Of a DNA stretch of 64,000 bases, positions 25,941 through 34,824 are shown one piece after another. Origin of the DNA: Rhizobium metallidurans. GTDB lineage: Bacteria > Pseudomonadota > Alphaproteobacteria > Rhizobiales > Rhizobiaceae. A program made the position numbers and the translations under genes. Location of the stretch: assembly GCF_014196505.1 (NCBI RefSeq), contig NZ_JACIDW010000006.1, positions 62,001-126,000 of the forward strand, written 5' to 3'. The notes under the pieces were generated by a model. The model had not been told where the DNA came from. It was given only the letters and a program-made list of their open reading frames with translations, and did not search any database. Position 1 is the first letter of the stretch. Each line of letters opens with the position of its first letter.

Positions 25941-27053
25941 TCAGGCGGCGATCCCGGACACGACGTGTTCGGCGATCGCCAGTGACGAAGTCAGGCCCGG
26001 GCTCTCGATTCCATAGAGATGCACCATGCCATTTATGCCGTGCACGGCTGGGCCGTGAATGGCGAAGTCGGCGGCGGGCTGGCCGGGGCCGGAGAGTTTC
26101 GGGCGGATGCCGCTATAGGCCGGCTGCAGGCAATTGTCGGGCAGGCCGGGCCAGTAGCGCCGGATCTCGTCGTAGAACCGCTCGCAGCGGGTCGGATCGA
26201 CCTCGTAGTCGATCGCGTCGATCCATTCGACATCGGGCCCGAAGCGGATGGAGCCGCCGAGATCCATCGTCAGGTGAACGCCGAGACCGCCATCCTCGGG
26301 TACCGGATAGATCAGCCGCGAGAAGACGTTGCGTGTCGGGGCGGAAAAGTAATTGCCCTTGGCAAGCTGGAGCCTGGGCACCGTGGCGTGGTCCAAGCCG
26401 GAGACGAGCCGGGCGAGATCGTTGGCGCGCAGGCCGGCGGCGTTGATGAAGTGGCGCGATGATATGTCGTATTCCTCGCCGCTCGTCTTGTCGCGGGTGC
26501 GCAGGACGAAGCGATTGTCGGCGGCCTCGCCTGACACGATCTCGGTGTTGAGAGCGATGAAGGCGCCGGCGTCCTCGGCATCGCCCCGCAAGGAGAGCAT
26601 CAGCGCGTGGCTGTCGATGATGCCGGTCGAGGGCGAGACGAGGGCGGCGACGCAACGGAGCGCCGGTTCGCGCGCCATCGCTTCCTCGCCGGAGATCAGC
26701 ACCAGATCATCGACGCCGCATTCGACCGCCTTCAAGCGGATGGCCTCGAGTTTCCCGACCTGCGACGGGCTGGTCGCGACGATGAACTTGCCGCAGCGGG
26801 CATGGGGGATGCGCCTGTCCTCGGCATAGCGATAGAGCTTTCCGCGGCCCTCGATGCAGAGCCGCGCCTTCAGCGATCCCGGTGGATAGTAGATGCCGGC
26901 GTGGATGACTTCGGAATTGCGGGAGCTGGTCTCCATGCCGATCATCGGATTGGCCTCGATGACGAGCGTGTCCAGTCCGCGCATCGCCGCTTCGCGCGCG
27001 ATCGCCAGCCCGATCACGCCGGCACCGGCGACGATGCAACCGACTTCGTCCAT
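25941..27053 (-). CDS. FAD-dependent oxidoreductase, L-2-hydroxyglutarate dehydrogenase-like
   Basis: A 370-residue flavoprotein of the DAO superfamily. The FAD-binding GxGxxG is at the N-terminus (CIVAGAGVIGLAIAREAAMRG), followed by the L2HGDH/LhgO-typical NSEVIHAGIYYPPGSLKARLC. Later motifs are FINAAGLRANDLARL, LQLAKGNYFS, VPEDGGLGVHLTMD and the C-terminal GINGMVHLYGIESPGLTSSLAIAEHV. These fit L-2-hydroxyglutarate oxidase/dehydrogenase. The start ATG 27053 is preferred because GGGAGAA lies 7-8 bases upstream; a GTG five codons earlier is part of that ribosome-binding region. The divergent aldehyde dehydrogenase gene across 250 bases suggests shared use in C4/C5 acid metabolism, which is an inference. 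Confidence 0.88.
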   Translation of the reverse strand: MDEVGCIVAGAGVIGLAIAREAAMRGLDTLVIEANPMIGMETSSRNSEVIHAGIYYPPGSLKARLCIEGRGKLYRYAEDRRIPHARCGKFIVATSPSQVGKLEAIRLKAVECGVDDLVLISGEEAMAREPALRCVAALVSPSTGIIDSHALMLSLRGDAEDAGAFIALNTEIVSGEAADNRFVLRTRDKTSGEEYDISSRHFINAAGLRANDLARLVSGLDHATVPRLQLAKGNYFSAPTRNVFSRLIYPVPEDGGLGVHLTMDLGGSIRFGPDVEWIDAIDYEVDPTRCERFYDEIRRYWPGLPDNCLQPAYSGIRPKLSGPGQPAADFAIHGPAVHGINGMVHLYGIESPGLTSSLAIAEHVVSGIAA

Positions 27054-27304
27054 GTGCTTTTCTCCCACGACGTCATGTTCAGTACATCAATCCGGGGCAT
27101 GGTCAAAGTACCGCAATCGTGGGGTTGAAGGGTGTGGCCGGCTACCAAATTATGGGGCTCGCAGGCCACGATTTTCGGTCTATAAGGTCGCAGCCCCTAA
27201 GAACGGGCGGATGCCTAGCCTATATGGAATGGGTGTGGAGCGATGTGTTTTTCGCCGGCTCCGCTGTCCGACAATTTGATTGATGAAGACGACAAGGAAT
27301 AATC

Positions 27305-28741
27305 ATGCAGACCTATCCCGATGTGAAGCTGTTCATCGACGGCGAATGGAAGAATGCGGCCTCCGGCCGGACGCTGCCCGTCACCGACCCGGCCACGGGT
27401 GAAACCATCGGCACCATTCCGCATGCCTCCCGCGAGGATCTCGACGCGGCACTCGCCGCCGCCGACAAGGGCTTCCGCGTCTGGCGCGACACCTCGCCCT
27501 TCGACCGCTCCAAGATGATGCGCCGCGCCGCGGACCTGTTGCGCGAGCGCAAGGAAACCATCGCCTGGATGATGACGCGCGAGCAGGGCAAGCCGCTGGC
27601 GCAGTCGCTGGTCGAAATCGCCGGCGCCGCCGACGTGATCGACTGGTTCGCCGAAGAGGCGCGCCGCACCTACGGACAGGTCATTCCGTCGCGCGCGCCC
27701 AATGTCACGCAGCTGGCGATCAAGTCGCCGGTCGGTCCGGTGGCGGCCTTCACGCCTTGGAACTTCCCGATCAACCAGGTGGTGCGCAAGCTTTCGGCCG
27801 CGGTTGCCGCCGGCTGCTCGATCATCGTCAAGGCGCCCGAGGAAACGCCGGCATCGCCGGCCGAGCTGATCCGCGTCTTCGCCGATGCCGGCATTCCCGC
27901 TGGCGTCGTCAACCTCGTTTACGGCATTCCGGCCGAGATCTCCGAGTATCTGATCTCGCATCCCGTCATCCGCAAGATCTCGTTTACCGGCTCGACCCCC
28001 GTCGGCAAGCAGCTGGCGGCGCTCGCCGGCCTGCACATGAAGCGGGCGACCATGGAACTCGGCGGCCACGCGCCGGTCATGGTGTTCGACGACGCCAATG
28101 TCGATCAGGCCGTGTCGATCATGGCAGGCTCGAAGTTCCGCAATGCCGGCCAGGTCTGCGTCGCGCCGACGCGCTTCCTGGTGCAGGACGGCGTGATGGA
28201 CCGGTTCACGGATGGCTTCGTGAAGGCCGCGCAGGCGGTCAAGGTCGGCAACGGCCTGGATGCAGGCGTCGAGATGGGCCCGCTCGCCAACGAGCGCCGC
28301 ATCCCGGCTCTCGAGGAGCTGATCAACGATGCCGTTTCGAAGGGCGCCGAGCTCAAGACCGGTGGCCGCCGCATCGGCAACACCGGCAACTTTTTCGAGC
28401 CGACTGTGCTTGCCAACGTGCCGCTTTCGGCGCGCGTGATGAACGAGGAGCCCTTCGGCCCGCTCGCCATCATCAACCGCTTCTCGACGCTCGACGATGC
28501 GATCACCGAGGCGAACCGCCTGCCGTTCGGCCTGGCCTCCTTCGCCTTCACCAGCTCGAGCGCCACCGCGCAGGCGCTTGGCCGCCGCGTCGAAGCCGGC
28601 ATGCTGTCGATCAACCACAACGGTCTGGCGTTGCCTGAAGTGCCGTTCGGCGGCATCAAGGATTCCGGCTACGGCACGGAAGGCGGTTCGGAAGCGATCA
28701 ACGCCTATCTCGACGTGCGCTACGTCACGCAGCTCGGCTGA
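27305..28741 (+). CDS. NAD(P)-dependent aldehyde dehydrogenase, succinate-semialdehyde dehydrogenase-like
   Basis: This 478-residue ALDH has all catalytic features: the N-terminal [14 protein letters not shown], the cofactor segment [29 protein letters not shown], the general-base glutamate in [13 protein letters not shown] and the nucleophilic cysteine in [13 protein letters not shown]. The C-terminus has [30 protein letters not shown]. The QVCVAPTR and INHNG segments place it in the GabD/SSADH-like group, but the true substrate is not certain. It is a single-gene unit with a terminator. The codons around the stop are duplicated in tandem (see the repeat at 28724). Confidence 0.9.
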   Translation: MQTYPDVKLFIDGEWKNAASGRTLPVTDPATGETIGTIPHASREDLDAALAAADKGFRVWRDTSPFDRSKMMRRAADLLRERKETIAWMMTREQGKPLAQSLVEIAGAADVIDWFAEEARRTYGQVIPSRAPNVTQLAIKSPVGPVAAFTPWNFPINQVVRKLSAAVAAGCSIIVKAPEETPASPAELIRVFADAGIPAGVVNLVYGIPAEISEYLISHPVIRKISFTGSTPVGKQLAALAGLHMKRATMELGGHAPVMVFDDANVDQAVSIMAGSKFRNAGQVCVAPTRFLVQDGVMDRFTDGFVKAAQAVKVGNGLDAGVEMGPLANERRIPALEELINDAVSKGAELKTGGRRIGNTGNFFEPTVLANVPLSARVMNEEPFGPLAIINRFSTLDDAITEANRLPFGLASFAFTSSSATAQALGRRVEAGMLSINHNGLALPEVPFGGIKDSGYGTEGGSEAINAYLDVRYVTQLG

Positions 28742-28767
28742 GTCACACAGCTCGGCTGATCGGCTGA
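28724..28767 (+). repeat. 18-bp tandem duplication across the stop codon of the aldehyde dehydrogenase gene
   Basis: The last six codons including TGA (GTCACGCAGCTCGGCTGA) are followed directly by a second copy with one change (GTCACACAGCTCGGCTGA) and then a partial third copy (TCGGCTGA). The duplication is in frame, so it adds back-up stop codons rather than altering the protein. Replication slippage is the likely origin. Confidence 0.85.
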
Positions 28768-28784
28768 GCAAAGAGACAAAAAGA

Positions 28785-28812
28785 AAGCCGCCGGGGCGAC
28801 CCGGCGGCTTTC
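28785..28812 (+). terminator. Rho-independent terminator after the aldehyde dehydrogenase gene
   Basis: AAAGCCGCCGG, a six-base loop, then CCGGCGGCTTT. The stem is 11 base pairs and has A-rich and T-rich flanks, so it may serve both this gene and the convergent gapR gene. Confidence 0.88.
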
Positions 28813-28847
28813 TCATTGGTGGCGATCGTGTCGATCGTAACAGGTAA

Positions 28848-29111
28848 TCAGGCTTCCGCCGGACCTTCGATCATGCCGAGGGCTGCCAGATAGGTGTCGA
28901 GGATGGCTTCTTCCTCGAGACGCTCCTGCTCGTCCTTCTTGCGCAGCGCGATCACCTTTTTCAGGATCTTGGTGTCGAAGCCGGTACCCTTGGCTTCGCC
29001 GTAGACGTCCTTGATATCGTCGGCGATGGTCTTCTTTTCTTCTTCCAACCGTTCAATGCGCTCGATGAAAGCGCGAAGCTGGTCGCGGGCAACGCCGTGG
29101 GCATCAGACAT
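28848..29111 (-). CDS. gapR: GapR-family nucleoid-associated protein (DUF2312)
   Basis: An 87-residue, highly charged, coiled-coil protein of the DUF2312 family. Caulobacter GapR encircles overtwisted, AT-rich DNA ahead of polymerases and is needed for replication and cell-cycle progression. Typical stretches here are [40 protein letters not shown] and [18 protein letters not shown]. Length and motif order match the family closely. It lies downstream of the DUF1244 gene on the same strand with a 90-base gap, enough for its own promoter. Confidence 0.93.
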   Translation of the reverse strand: MSDAHGVARDQLRAFIERIERLEEEKKTIADDIKDVYGEAKGTGFDTKILKKVIALRKKDEQERLEEEAILDTYLAALGMIEGPAEA

Positions 29112-29201
29112 CGTGTTCTCCTGCTAGGGGGATAAAAATTCAGATGGCGTTGACTGCCGCGAAGTGCCGCCGGGGTCAAGCCTATTCGACAGAGCGGGGG
29201 C

Positions 29202-29507
29202 TCATTTGTGCGGGTTGTTGCTTTCGAATGCGGCTTTTTGTTGGGCCGAGGCTTCGGTCTGGTGGCGGCTTTTCCACTCGTCGAAGGGCATGCCGTAGAC
29301 GATCTCGCGAGCCTCGTCCTTCGTCAGTCCGACGCCGTCGGCATCGGCCGCGTCCTTGTACCAGTTGGACAGGCAGTTGCGGCAAAAGCCGGCCAGATTC
29401 ATCATGTCGATGTTCTGCACGTCGGTGCGTTCGCGCAGGTGCGCCACGAGGCGGCGGAAGGCGGCGGCTTCGAATTCGGTCTGTTGTTGCTTGCTGAGCG
29501 TGGTCAT
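29202..29507 (-). CDS. DUF1244 protein
   Basis: A 101-residue cytoplasmic protein. The central block (RTDVQNIDMMNLAGFCRNCL, then SNWYKDAADADG and ARIVYGMP-like EAREIVYGMPFDEWK) is the DUF1244 signature, with a CxxC pair in GFCRNCL that could bind a metal. The last 25 residues are Gln/Ala/Lys-rich and probably disordered. Its start is 15 bases after the N-formylglutamate amidohydrolase stop, so the two are likely co-transcribed. Function in this family is not established. Confidence 0.9.
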   Translation of the reverse strand: MTTLSKQQQTEFEAAAFRRLVAHLRERTDVQNIDMMNLAGFCRNCLSNWYKDAADADGVGLTKDEAREIVYGMPFDEWKSRHQTEASAQQKAAFESNNPHK

Positions 29508-29522
29508 GTCGCTCTCCTCTTC

Positions 29523-30311
29523 TCAGTATGGGCCAGTGCGCGAGGCATGCACCTCGTATTGATGCAGGGCCGGATCGGCGTTCATGGTCTTGAAGATCGG
29601 CGCCAGCCGCTCGGCCCAGGCGGCGATCCCGGCGGCGTCGCCGATCAGGTCCTGGCGCACCTCGAGCAGCGCATGCGGGATGCCCGTGACCATGCAATGC
29701 CGGTACATGGTGTCACCCTTCAGCGCGCCATCATAGGGCTCGTTATCGCCGATCACCAGATCGGGATCGGCGCGCAGCAAGTCAAGAAGCGGGCCGACGG
29801 CGCGGTGGTCGCTATCCCACAGGACGGCGGCGTGCCACGGGCGCGGCACGTTTTTCCAGGCGGGCGTGAAGGAGTGAAGCGAGAGCACCAGTGGCGCCTT
29901 GCCGGTGGCCGAGGCGACCGCCGAAATCGTCTCGCTGACGGCATTGTGATAGGGGCGGTGAAAATTGGCGATGCGGCCGTTCCACTCTTCGTCCGATATC
30001 GGATGATTGCCCGGAATGATGGCGCCATCGGAGATCTTCATGATCAGCGTCGGGTCGTCCTCGCCGCGGTTCGGATCGATCAAGAGACGGGAGAAACCGC
30101 CGAGCACGGCGGGAACGCGAAGCTTTTCAGACAGTGCCCGCGTCAGCCCCTCGATGCCGATGTCATAGGCGATATGGCGGGCGAAGGCGCTTTCGGGAAG
30201 GCCCAGGCTACCATGGCGCTCCGGCAGGCGATTCATCGCATGGTCGGCGAGCAGCACCATACCGCTGTCATGATGCCCGCCTAGAATTTCGAAGGATTGG
30301 AAGTCGTTCAT
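29523..30311 (-). CDS. N-formylglutamate amidohydrolase family protein
   Basis: A 262-residue member of the FGase family, which hydrolyses N-formyl-L-glutamate or related N-acyl compounds. Family features are HHDSGMVLLADHAMNRLPE, HIAYDIGIEGL, VLGGFSRLLIDPNRGEDDPTL, VLSLHSFTPAWK and RQDLIGDAAGIAAWAERL. The ATG at 30311 is used; an in-frame TTG three codons upstream is possible. No hut genes are nearby, so a role in histidine degradation cannot be assumed. It leads the DUF1244 gene. Confidence 0.88.
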   Translation of the reverse strand: MNDFQSFEILGGHHDSGMVLLADHAMNRLPERHGSLGLPESAFARHIAYDIGIEGLTRALSEKLRVPAVLGGFSRLLIDPNRGEDDPTLIMKISDGAIIPGNHPISDEEWNGRIANFHRPYHNAVSETISAVASATGKAPLVLSLHSFTPAWKNVPRPWHAAVLWDSDHRAVGPLLDLLRADPDLVIGDNEPYDGALKGDTMYRHCMVTGIPHALLEVRQDLIGDAAGIAAWAERLAPIFKTMNADPALHQYEVHASRTGPY

Positions 30312-30544
30312 CGAGGACAATGCCGTTGACTGTTTTGAAGCGTGTCACTGATCGCACGGGCAGGGGAAGCGTTCAAGCGCGGGCCGCGATCATTCGCCTG
30401 GCAATAGCGCGGCAATCTCGGCGCGATCCTTGCGGCAGCGAGTGCCGCCGTTGGTCCATGTCAGAAATATAATCGATTAGCATTGCGTTGACTTTCGCCG
30501 GGAGGCAGCGCAAGAAGGCACGACAACGAATAACCGGGAGCCAA

Positions 30545-31030
30545 TTGGAAGTCGTGTTGATCCAGACCGCGCCATGTTTCCTTACGCGTTCCGGGCCGCT
30601 TGCCCGTTTTGCTCTTTTTGTTCTCGCGGCGTTCTCGCCGTTCTTCATCGCCGACGTGGCGCGCGCGGATTTTCGCGTCTGCAACGGGACGCAGAATCTG
30701 GTGGGTGTGGCGATCGGATACCGCGCCACCGACGGCTGGATGACGGAAGGCTGGTGGCAGGTGCCGGCAACGACCTGCGCGACGCTGATCGAGGGAGAGC
30801 TGCAGTCCCGTTACTACTATCTCTACGCAGAGGACGCTGCCCGGGGGGGACGATGGACGGGCGACGTGCAGATGTGCGTGGCGGAAAACGAATTCAAGAT
30901 CACGGGTGTCAATGATTGCTACGCCCGTGGCTACCAGAAGATGGGGTTCAAGGAATATGACACGGGCCGCCAGGGCAGCTGGATGGTCCAACTTTCCGAT
31001 ACCCCAGGCACCCAAGAAAGTCCGAACTGA
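30545..31030 (+). CDS. DUF1036 exported protein
   Basis: A 161-residue protein of the DUF1036 family. An N-terminal hydrophobic export segment (LARFALFVLAAFSPFFIADVARA) is followed by the family core ADFRVCNGTQNLVGVAIGYR, then WMTEGWWQVPATTCATLIEG, YYLYAEDAARGGRW and CVAENEFKITGVNDCYARGY. Four or more cysteines in the mature part suggest disulfides, fitting a periplasmic location. The start is uncertain: TTG 30545 has GGGAG six bases upstream, but the frame is open from 30488 and a GTG lies at 30554. The stop overlaps the pyruvate kinase start (TGATG). Confidence 0.82.
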   Translation: MEVVLIQTAPCFLTRSGPLARFALFVLAAFSPFFIADVARADFRVCNGTQNLVGVAIGYRATDGWMTEGWWQVPATTCATLIEGELQSRYYYLYAEDAARGGRWTGDVQMCVAENEFKITGVNDCYARGYQKMGFKEYDTGRQGSWMVQLSDTPGTQESPN

Positions 31031-32469
31031 TGAAGCGTAACCGCAAAGTAAAAATCCTCGCAACTCTCGGACCCGCCTCGTCCGAGGAAGCGATGATCGA
31101 GAAGCTGCACCAGGCCGGTGCCGACGTTTTCCGCATCAACATGAGCCATGCCAGCCATGACACGATGCGTACGCTGATCCAGCGCATCCGCGCCGTCGAA
31201 TCGCGTAGCGGCCGGCCGATCGGCATTCTCGCCGACCTTCAGGGTCCGAAGCTGCGCGTCGGAAAGTTCGCCGACGTTAAGGTCGACCTGAAGCCGGGCG
31301 ACACGTTCACGCTCGACAACAACGACACCCCCGGCGACAAGAACCGCGTGTTCCTGCCGCATCCCGAGATTCTCGAAGCCGTGAAGCCGGGCGACCGTCT
31401 GCTGATCGACGACGGCAAGCTGGCGCTGCGCGCCGAAAAGTGCGACGGCAAGAGCATCGTCACAACAGTCATCTCCGGCACCCGGATTTCCGACCGCAAG
31501 GGCGTCAGCCTTCCCGACACCATCCTCACCGCTGGCGTGCTGACCGACAAGGACCGCGCCGACCTCGATGCGGTTCTGGCGACCGACGACGTCGATTGGG
31601 TGGCGCTGTCCTTCGTGCAGCGTCCCGAGGATCTCGTCGAAGTGCGCAAGATCGCCCGCGGCCGCGTCGGCCTGATGGCCAAGATCGAAAAGCCGCAGGC
31701 GATCGAGCGGATCGAGGAGATCATCGAGCTCTCCGACGCGCTGATGGTCGCCCGTGGCGACCTCGGCGTGGAAATGCCGCTCGAATCCGTTCCCGGTATC
31801 CAGAAGCAGCTGATCCGCGCCTGCCGCCGTTCGGGCAAGCCCGTCGTCGTCGCCACGCAGATGCTGGAATCGATGATCTCGGCACCGGTTCCGACCCGCG
31901 CCGAAGTCTCCGACGTCGCGACCGCCGTCTTCGAAGGCGCCGACGCCGTCATGCTGTCGGCCGAATCCGCGTCCGGCGACTATCCGATCGAGGCCGTCTC
32001 GACGATGGCGTCGATCGCCAGCACGATCGAGCGCGAGCCGCACTATCCTGGGATCATCTACGCGCAGCGCGCCCAGGCGGAAGCCACCGGCGCCGACGCG
32101 ATTTCGCTGGCCGCGCGCCAGATCGCCGAAACGCTGCGCCTGTCGGCCATCGTCTGCTACACCTCGTCGGGCACGACGGGCCTGCGCGCCTCGCGCGAGC
32201 GTCCGCAGGTGCCGATCCTGGCGCTGTCGCCGGTTATCCAGACCGCGCGCCGCCTAGCCATCGTCTGGGGCCTGCACTGTGTGGTCACGCATGACGCGAC
32301 CGACCTCGACGACATGGTCAACCGCGCCTGCCGTATCGTCGCCGACGAAGGCTTCGGCAAGCCGGGCGACCGCATCATCATCTCGGCCGGCGTGCCGCTC
32401 GGCACCCCCGGCGCCACCAACATGCTGCGCATCGCCTATATCGGCTCGGACGGCCAGAGCGGGTTTTGA
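31030..32469 (+). CDS. pyk: Pyruvate kinase
   Basis: The last glycolytic enzyme, making pyruvate and ATP from phosphoenolpyruvate and ADP. The 479-residue protein is full length: KRNRKVKILATLGPASS at the N-terminus, the RINMSHASHD segment, FADVKV in the B domain, and the catalytic signature around LMAKIEKPQAIERIEEII with DALMVARGDLGVEMP and ATQMLESMISAPVPTRAEV. The C-terminal allosteric domain is present (AIVCYTSSGTTGLRASRERP). It is translationally coupled to the DUF1036 gene, an arrangement I would expect to be conserved in rhizobia. A strong terminator follows. Confidence 0.97.
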   Translation: MKRNRKVKILATLGPASSEEAMIEKLHQAGADVFRINMSHASHDTMRTLIQRIRAVESRSGRPIGILADLQGPKLRVGKFADVKVDLKPGDTFTLDNNDTPGDKNRVFLPHPEILEAVKPGDRLLIDDGKLALRAEKCDGKSIVTTVISGTRISDRKGVSLPDTILTAGVLTDKDRADLDAVLATDDVDWVALSFVQRPEDLVEVRKIARGRVGLMAKIEKPQAIERIEEIIELSDALMVARGDLGVEMPLESVPGIQKQLIRACRRSGKPVVVATQMLESMISAPVPTRAEVSDVATAVFEGADAVMLSAESASGDYPIEAVSTMASIASTIEREPHYPGIIYAQRAQAEATGADAISLAARQIAETLRLSAIVCYTSSGTTGLRASRERPQVPILALSPVIQTARRLAIVWGLHCVVTHDATDLDDMVNRACRIVADEGFGKPGDRIIISAGVPLGTPGATNMLRIAYIGSDGQSGF

Positions 32470-32495
32470 TCCGGATTTGGTTTGATTGAATTGAG

Positions 32496-32528
32496 AACCC
32501 GCTGCCTCCTGGAGGTGGCGGGTTTTTC
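32496..32528 (+). terminator. Rho-independent terminator after pyruvate kinase
   Basis: AACCCGC-TG-CCTCC, a one-base turn, then GGAGG-TG-GCGGGTT is followed by a T run (TTTTTC). It begins about 27 bases after the pyk stop codon. Confidence 0.9.
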
Positions 32529-32598
32529 GTTGTTGGGTTGTGGTGGATTGCCGGCTTGGCGGATGGGGAATTTTCGCGCCGACCTCGCGATCCGCGAC

Positions 32599-33573
32599 CT
32601 ACCCCCGCAACGCCAGCGCCCGGGCGAACATCTCGTCATCGACATTGCCGCCCGAGGTCACCACGATGGCGGCATCCTCCTGCAACTGCTCTCCATGAAA
32701 CAGCGCGGCGGCCAGTGCCACGGCGCCGCCGGGTTCGACGACGATCTTCAGGCGGGTGAAGGCCAGCGCCATGGCGCGCAGCGCCTCCTCGTCGGTAACG
32801 ACGATGCCCGGGCCGGCGAGGCGCTTGAGAATCGGGAAGGTGATGTTGCCGGGCTGCGGGGTGATGATGGCGTCGCAGATCGAGCCTGATAGCGTGGCGT
32901 TGCGCTCGATCCTGCCCGAGGCCAGCGAGCGGGTGGTGTCGTCGAAGCCTTCGGGCTCGCAGGGGCGAACACGGAAGCCCGGCGTGCGCGCCTCGAGCGC
33001 CAGCGCGATGCCCGAGGTCAGGCCGCCGCCGCCGCAGGGAGCCAGCACCTCGGCCGAGCTTACGCCTTCCTCTTCCGCCTGTTCGGCGATCTCCAGCCCG
33101 GTCGTGCCCTGGCCGGCGATGACCTGCGGTTCGTCGAAGGGCTTGATGAGCGTCAGCCGGCGTTCCTCGGAGAGGCGCGCGCCGATGGCGTCGCGGTCTT
33201 CCTTGGCGCGGTCGTAGAGCACGACCTCGGCGCCGAGCGCGCGGGTGTTTGATATCTTCAGCTTCGGTGCGTCGTCGGGCATGATGATGACCGAGGGGAC
33301 GCCGTGCAGCCTGGCGGCAAGGGCGACGCCCTGCGCGTGGTTGCCGGAGGAAAACGCGATGACGCCTCGGGCGCGCACCTCGGGTTCGAGCGCCGAGACG
33401 GCCGACCAGCCGCCGCGGAACTTGAAGGAGCCGGTGTGCTGCAGGCATTCCGCCTTGATGAACAGCCGGCGCCCGGCGATCTCGTCGAGAAACGGAGAGG
33501 AAAGAAGCGGGGTGCGGCGGGCATGTCCACGCAGGCGGGCGCGGGCGGCGACGATCATTTCAATGCTGACCAT
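32599..33573 (-). CDS. Threonine/serine dehydratase-like PLP enzyme
   Basis: A 324-residue fold-type II PLP enzyme without an ACT regulatory domain. The PLP lysine is in LQHTGSFKFRGGWSAV, the substrate loop in AFSSGNHAQGVALAARL, and the phosphate-binding glycine run in APCGGGGLTSGIALAL. The C-terminus retains VVEPGGAVALAAALF. Such proteins act as threonine ammonia-lyase, serine dehydratase or serine racemase, or in hydroxyectoine breakdown (EutB), and the exact substrate cannot be read here. It is convergent with pyk. Upstream lies the AraC remnant on the same strand. Confidence 0.88.
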   Translation of the reverse strand: MVSIEMIVAARARLRGHARRTPLLSSPFLDEIAGRRLFIKAECLQHTGSFKFRGGWSAVSALEPEVRARGVIAFSSGNHAQGVALAARLHGVPSVIIMPDDAPKLKISNTRALGAEVVLYDRAKEDRDAIGARLSEERRLTLIKPFDEPQVIAGQGTTGLEIAEQAEEEGVSSAEVLAPCGGGGLTSGIALALEARTPGFRVRPCEPEGFDDTTRSLASGRIERNATLSGSICDAIITPQPGNITFPILKRLAGPGIVVTDEEALRAMALAFTRLKIVVEPGGAVALAAALFHGEQLQEDAAIVVTSGGNVDDEMFARALALRG

Positions 33574-33643
33574 GGAAAGCTCTTTCGGATGATAATGTCA
33601 TCATGAATAGGACGCCAACCCGACATTGTGAACGGCTGCTTTG

Positions 33644-33904
33644 TCACGGTGACATGAAAAGCGTCTTTCGCGGCGCCGGCAAGAGTTCGGGCTCCAGCGC
33701 GGGCTGCGGCGCGGGGGCCTTGCCGGTCGGGCGGGTCTGGTGGCGCCTGCGGTAGTCGGTAGGGTTCGTGCCGGTCAGGCGCAGGAATTCGCGGTTGAAA
33801 TTCGACTTGCTGATGAAGCCGCAGTCGAACATCAGCCGGGTCACGGGCTCGTCGCTCTTTTCCAGCATTTCGCGGGCGGCGCGAATTCGGAAGTCGTTTG
33901 TCTT
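33644..33904 (-). pseudogene. Remnant of an AraC-family regulator (C-terminal helix-turn-helix only)
   Basis: The minus strand encodes the second half of an AraC-type DNA-binding domain: DFRIRAAREMLEKSDEPVTR, then LMFDCGFISKSNFNREFLRLTGTNPTDYRRRHQ. A stop codon (33905-33907) lies directly before the first homologous residue. No AraC-like sequence can be followed further upstream in this frame, so the N-terminal sensor and first helix-turn-helix are missing. A 75-codon reading from 33868 is possible but would lack half a binding domain. It is therefore probably a degraded gene. Confidence 0.75.
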
Positions 33905-33975
33905 TCAGCATGTCTTCACCCCCAAACCGGTGACCACGTTCGGGAGACATGCCGTAGCGATATGAGCACGACAAT

Positions 33976-34019
33976 GACCTTGATCGCAATCGCGCGCGAC
34001 CCGGATCGCGATCAAGGTC
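33976..34019. repeat. Inverted repeat with 16-bp arms next to the AraC remnant
   Basis: GACCTTGATCGCAATC and its near-perfect inverse GATCGCGATCAAGGTC (15 of 16 pairs) flank a 12-base GC-rich loop. There is no T run on either side, so it is not an ordinary terminator. It lies between the broken end of the AraC remnant and the hypothetical gene at 34094. It may be a regulator site or a scar. Confidence 0.7.
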
Positions 34020-34093
34020 TCGATTTTGCGTTGCGTCGGCGACCTTGGGTTCGCCGCTCGATGGGAGCGGCGTCACGCAAGGAGACTGCCATT

Positions 34094-34798
34094 ATGATCA
34101 TCATAACCATACCACTGCTCCTGTTCACGCTGGTTTCGAGCTATGCCGACGGCTGGCGGATGGGTGAGACGATCGACGTCTCGGCGATCCGCTCGATCGT
34201 GATAACGGGTGACGCCAGTTCCATCCGCATCAGCACCAATACCGACAATCCCTATCGCGCCGAGACGCGGGGCCGGCGCGACGGCTGGTTCAGCCGCTGG
34301 TATTCGAGCTGGTTCTTCAGCGGTTGCGAGGACCAGAGCCGGATGACGATAAACGGCCCGACGCTGTCTATCGCGGTCGCTTCCGGGCAATGGTTCGATC
34401 TCTCCGATTGCTCGTCCGAGGTCGTCGCCAACATTCCGCCGGGCGGGTCGATCCAGGTCAACCAGCAGGCGGTCATGGCGCGGTTCGAGGGAGAGTTTGA
34501 AAAGCTCCGCCTGTCGAGCAATGCGGCCGATGTGACGCTGCAGGGTCACGCCGCGAGCGTTGAGATCAACAGCGACGCTCTGCGGGCCCGTCTCGTCTAC
34601 GACAAGCTCGATGCCGACGAGACGATCGACGTCAGGGCGCGTTCGGTGGACAGCTATCTCGACTTCGGCAAGGACGCGCCTGTCGACTACACCGTCACCG
34701 CGGCCGCTTCGCTGATCGACAGCGCGCGGCCTAGCGTGACCGGCGCCAAGCCCGCCGTCACCATCAGGGCGCAATACGCCCGCACGACGATCCGCTAG
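34094..34798 (+). CDS. Exported protein of adhesin-head-like (DUF2807-like) character, 234 residues
   Basis: The ATG at 34094 is preceded by AAGGAGA at a good distance; an open frame extends further upstream but crosses the AraC remnant and hairpin and is not credible. The protein starts with a short hydrophobic export segment (MIIITIPLLLFTLVSSYA). It continues with alternating beta-strand sequence, for example IRSIVITGDASSIRISTN, VVANIPPGGSIQVNQQAVMA and RLSSNAADVTLQGHAASVEI. This pattern suggests a right-handed beta-helix like the 'putative auto-transporter adhesin head' (DUF2807) proteins, but the similarity is only by character. Confidence 0.6.
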   Translation: MIIITIPLLLFTLVSSYADGWRMGETIDVSAIRSIVITGDASSIRISTNTDNPYRAETRGRRDGWFSRWYSSWFFSGCEDQSRMTINGPTLSIAVASGQWFDLSDCSSEVVANIPPGGSIQVNQQAVMARFEGEFEKLRLSSNAADVTLQGHAASVEINSDALRARLVYDKLDADETIDVRARSVDSYLDFGKDAPVDYTVTAAASLIDSARPSVTGAKPAVTIRAQYARTTIR

Positions 34799-34824
34799 AT
34801 GCCGGGACTAAACATCTAAGCCGA

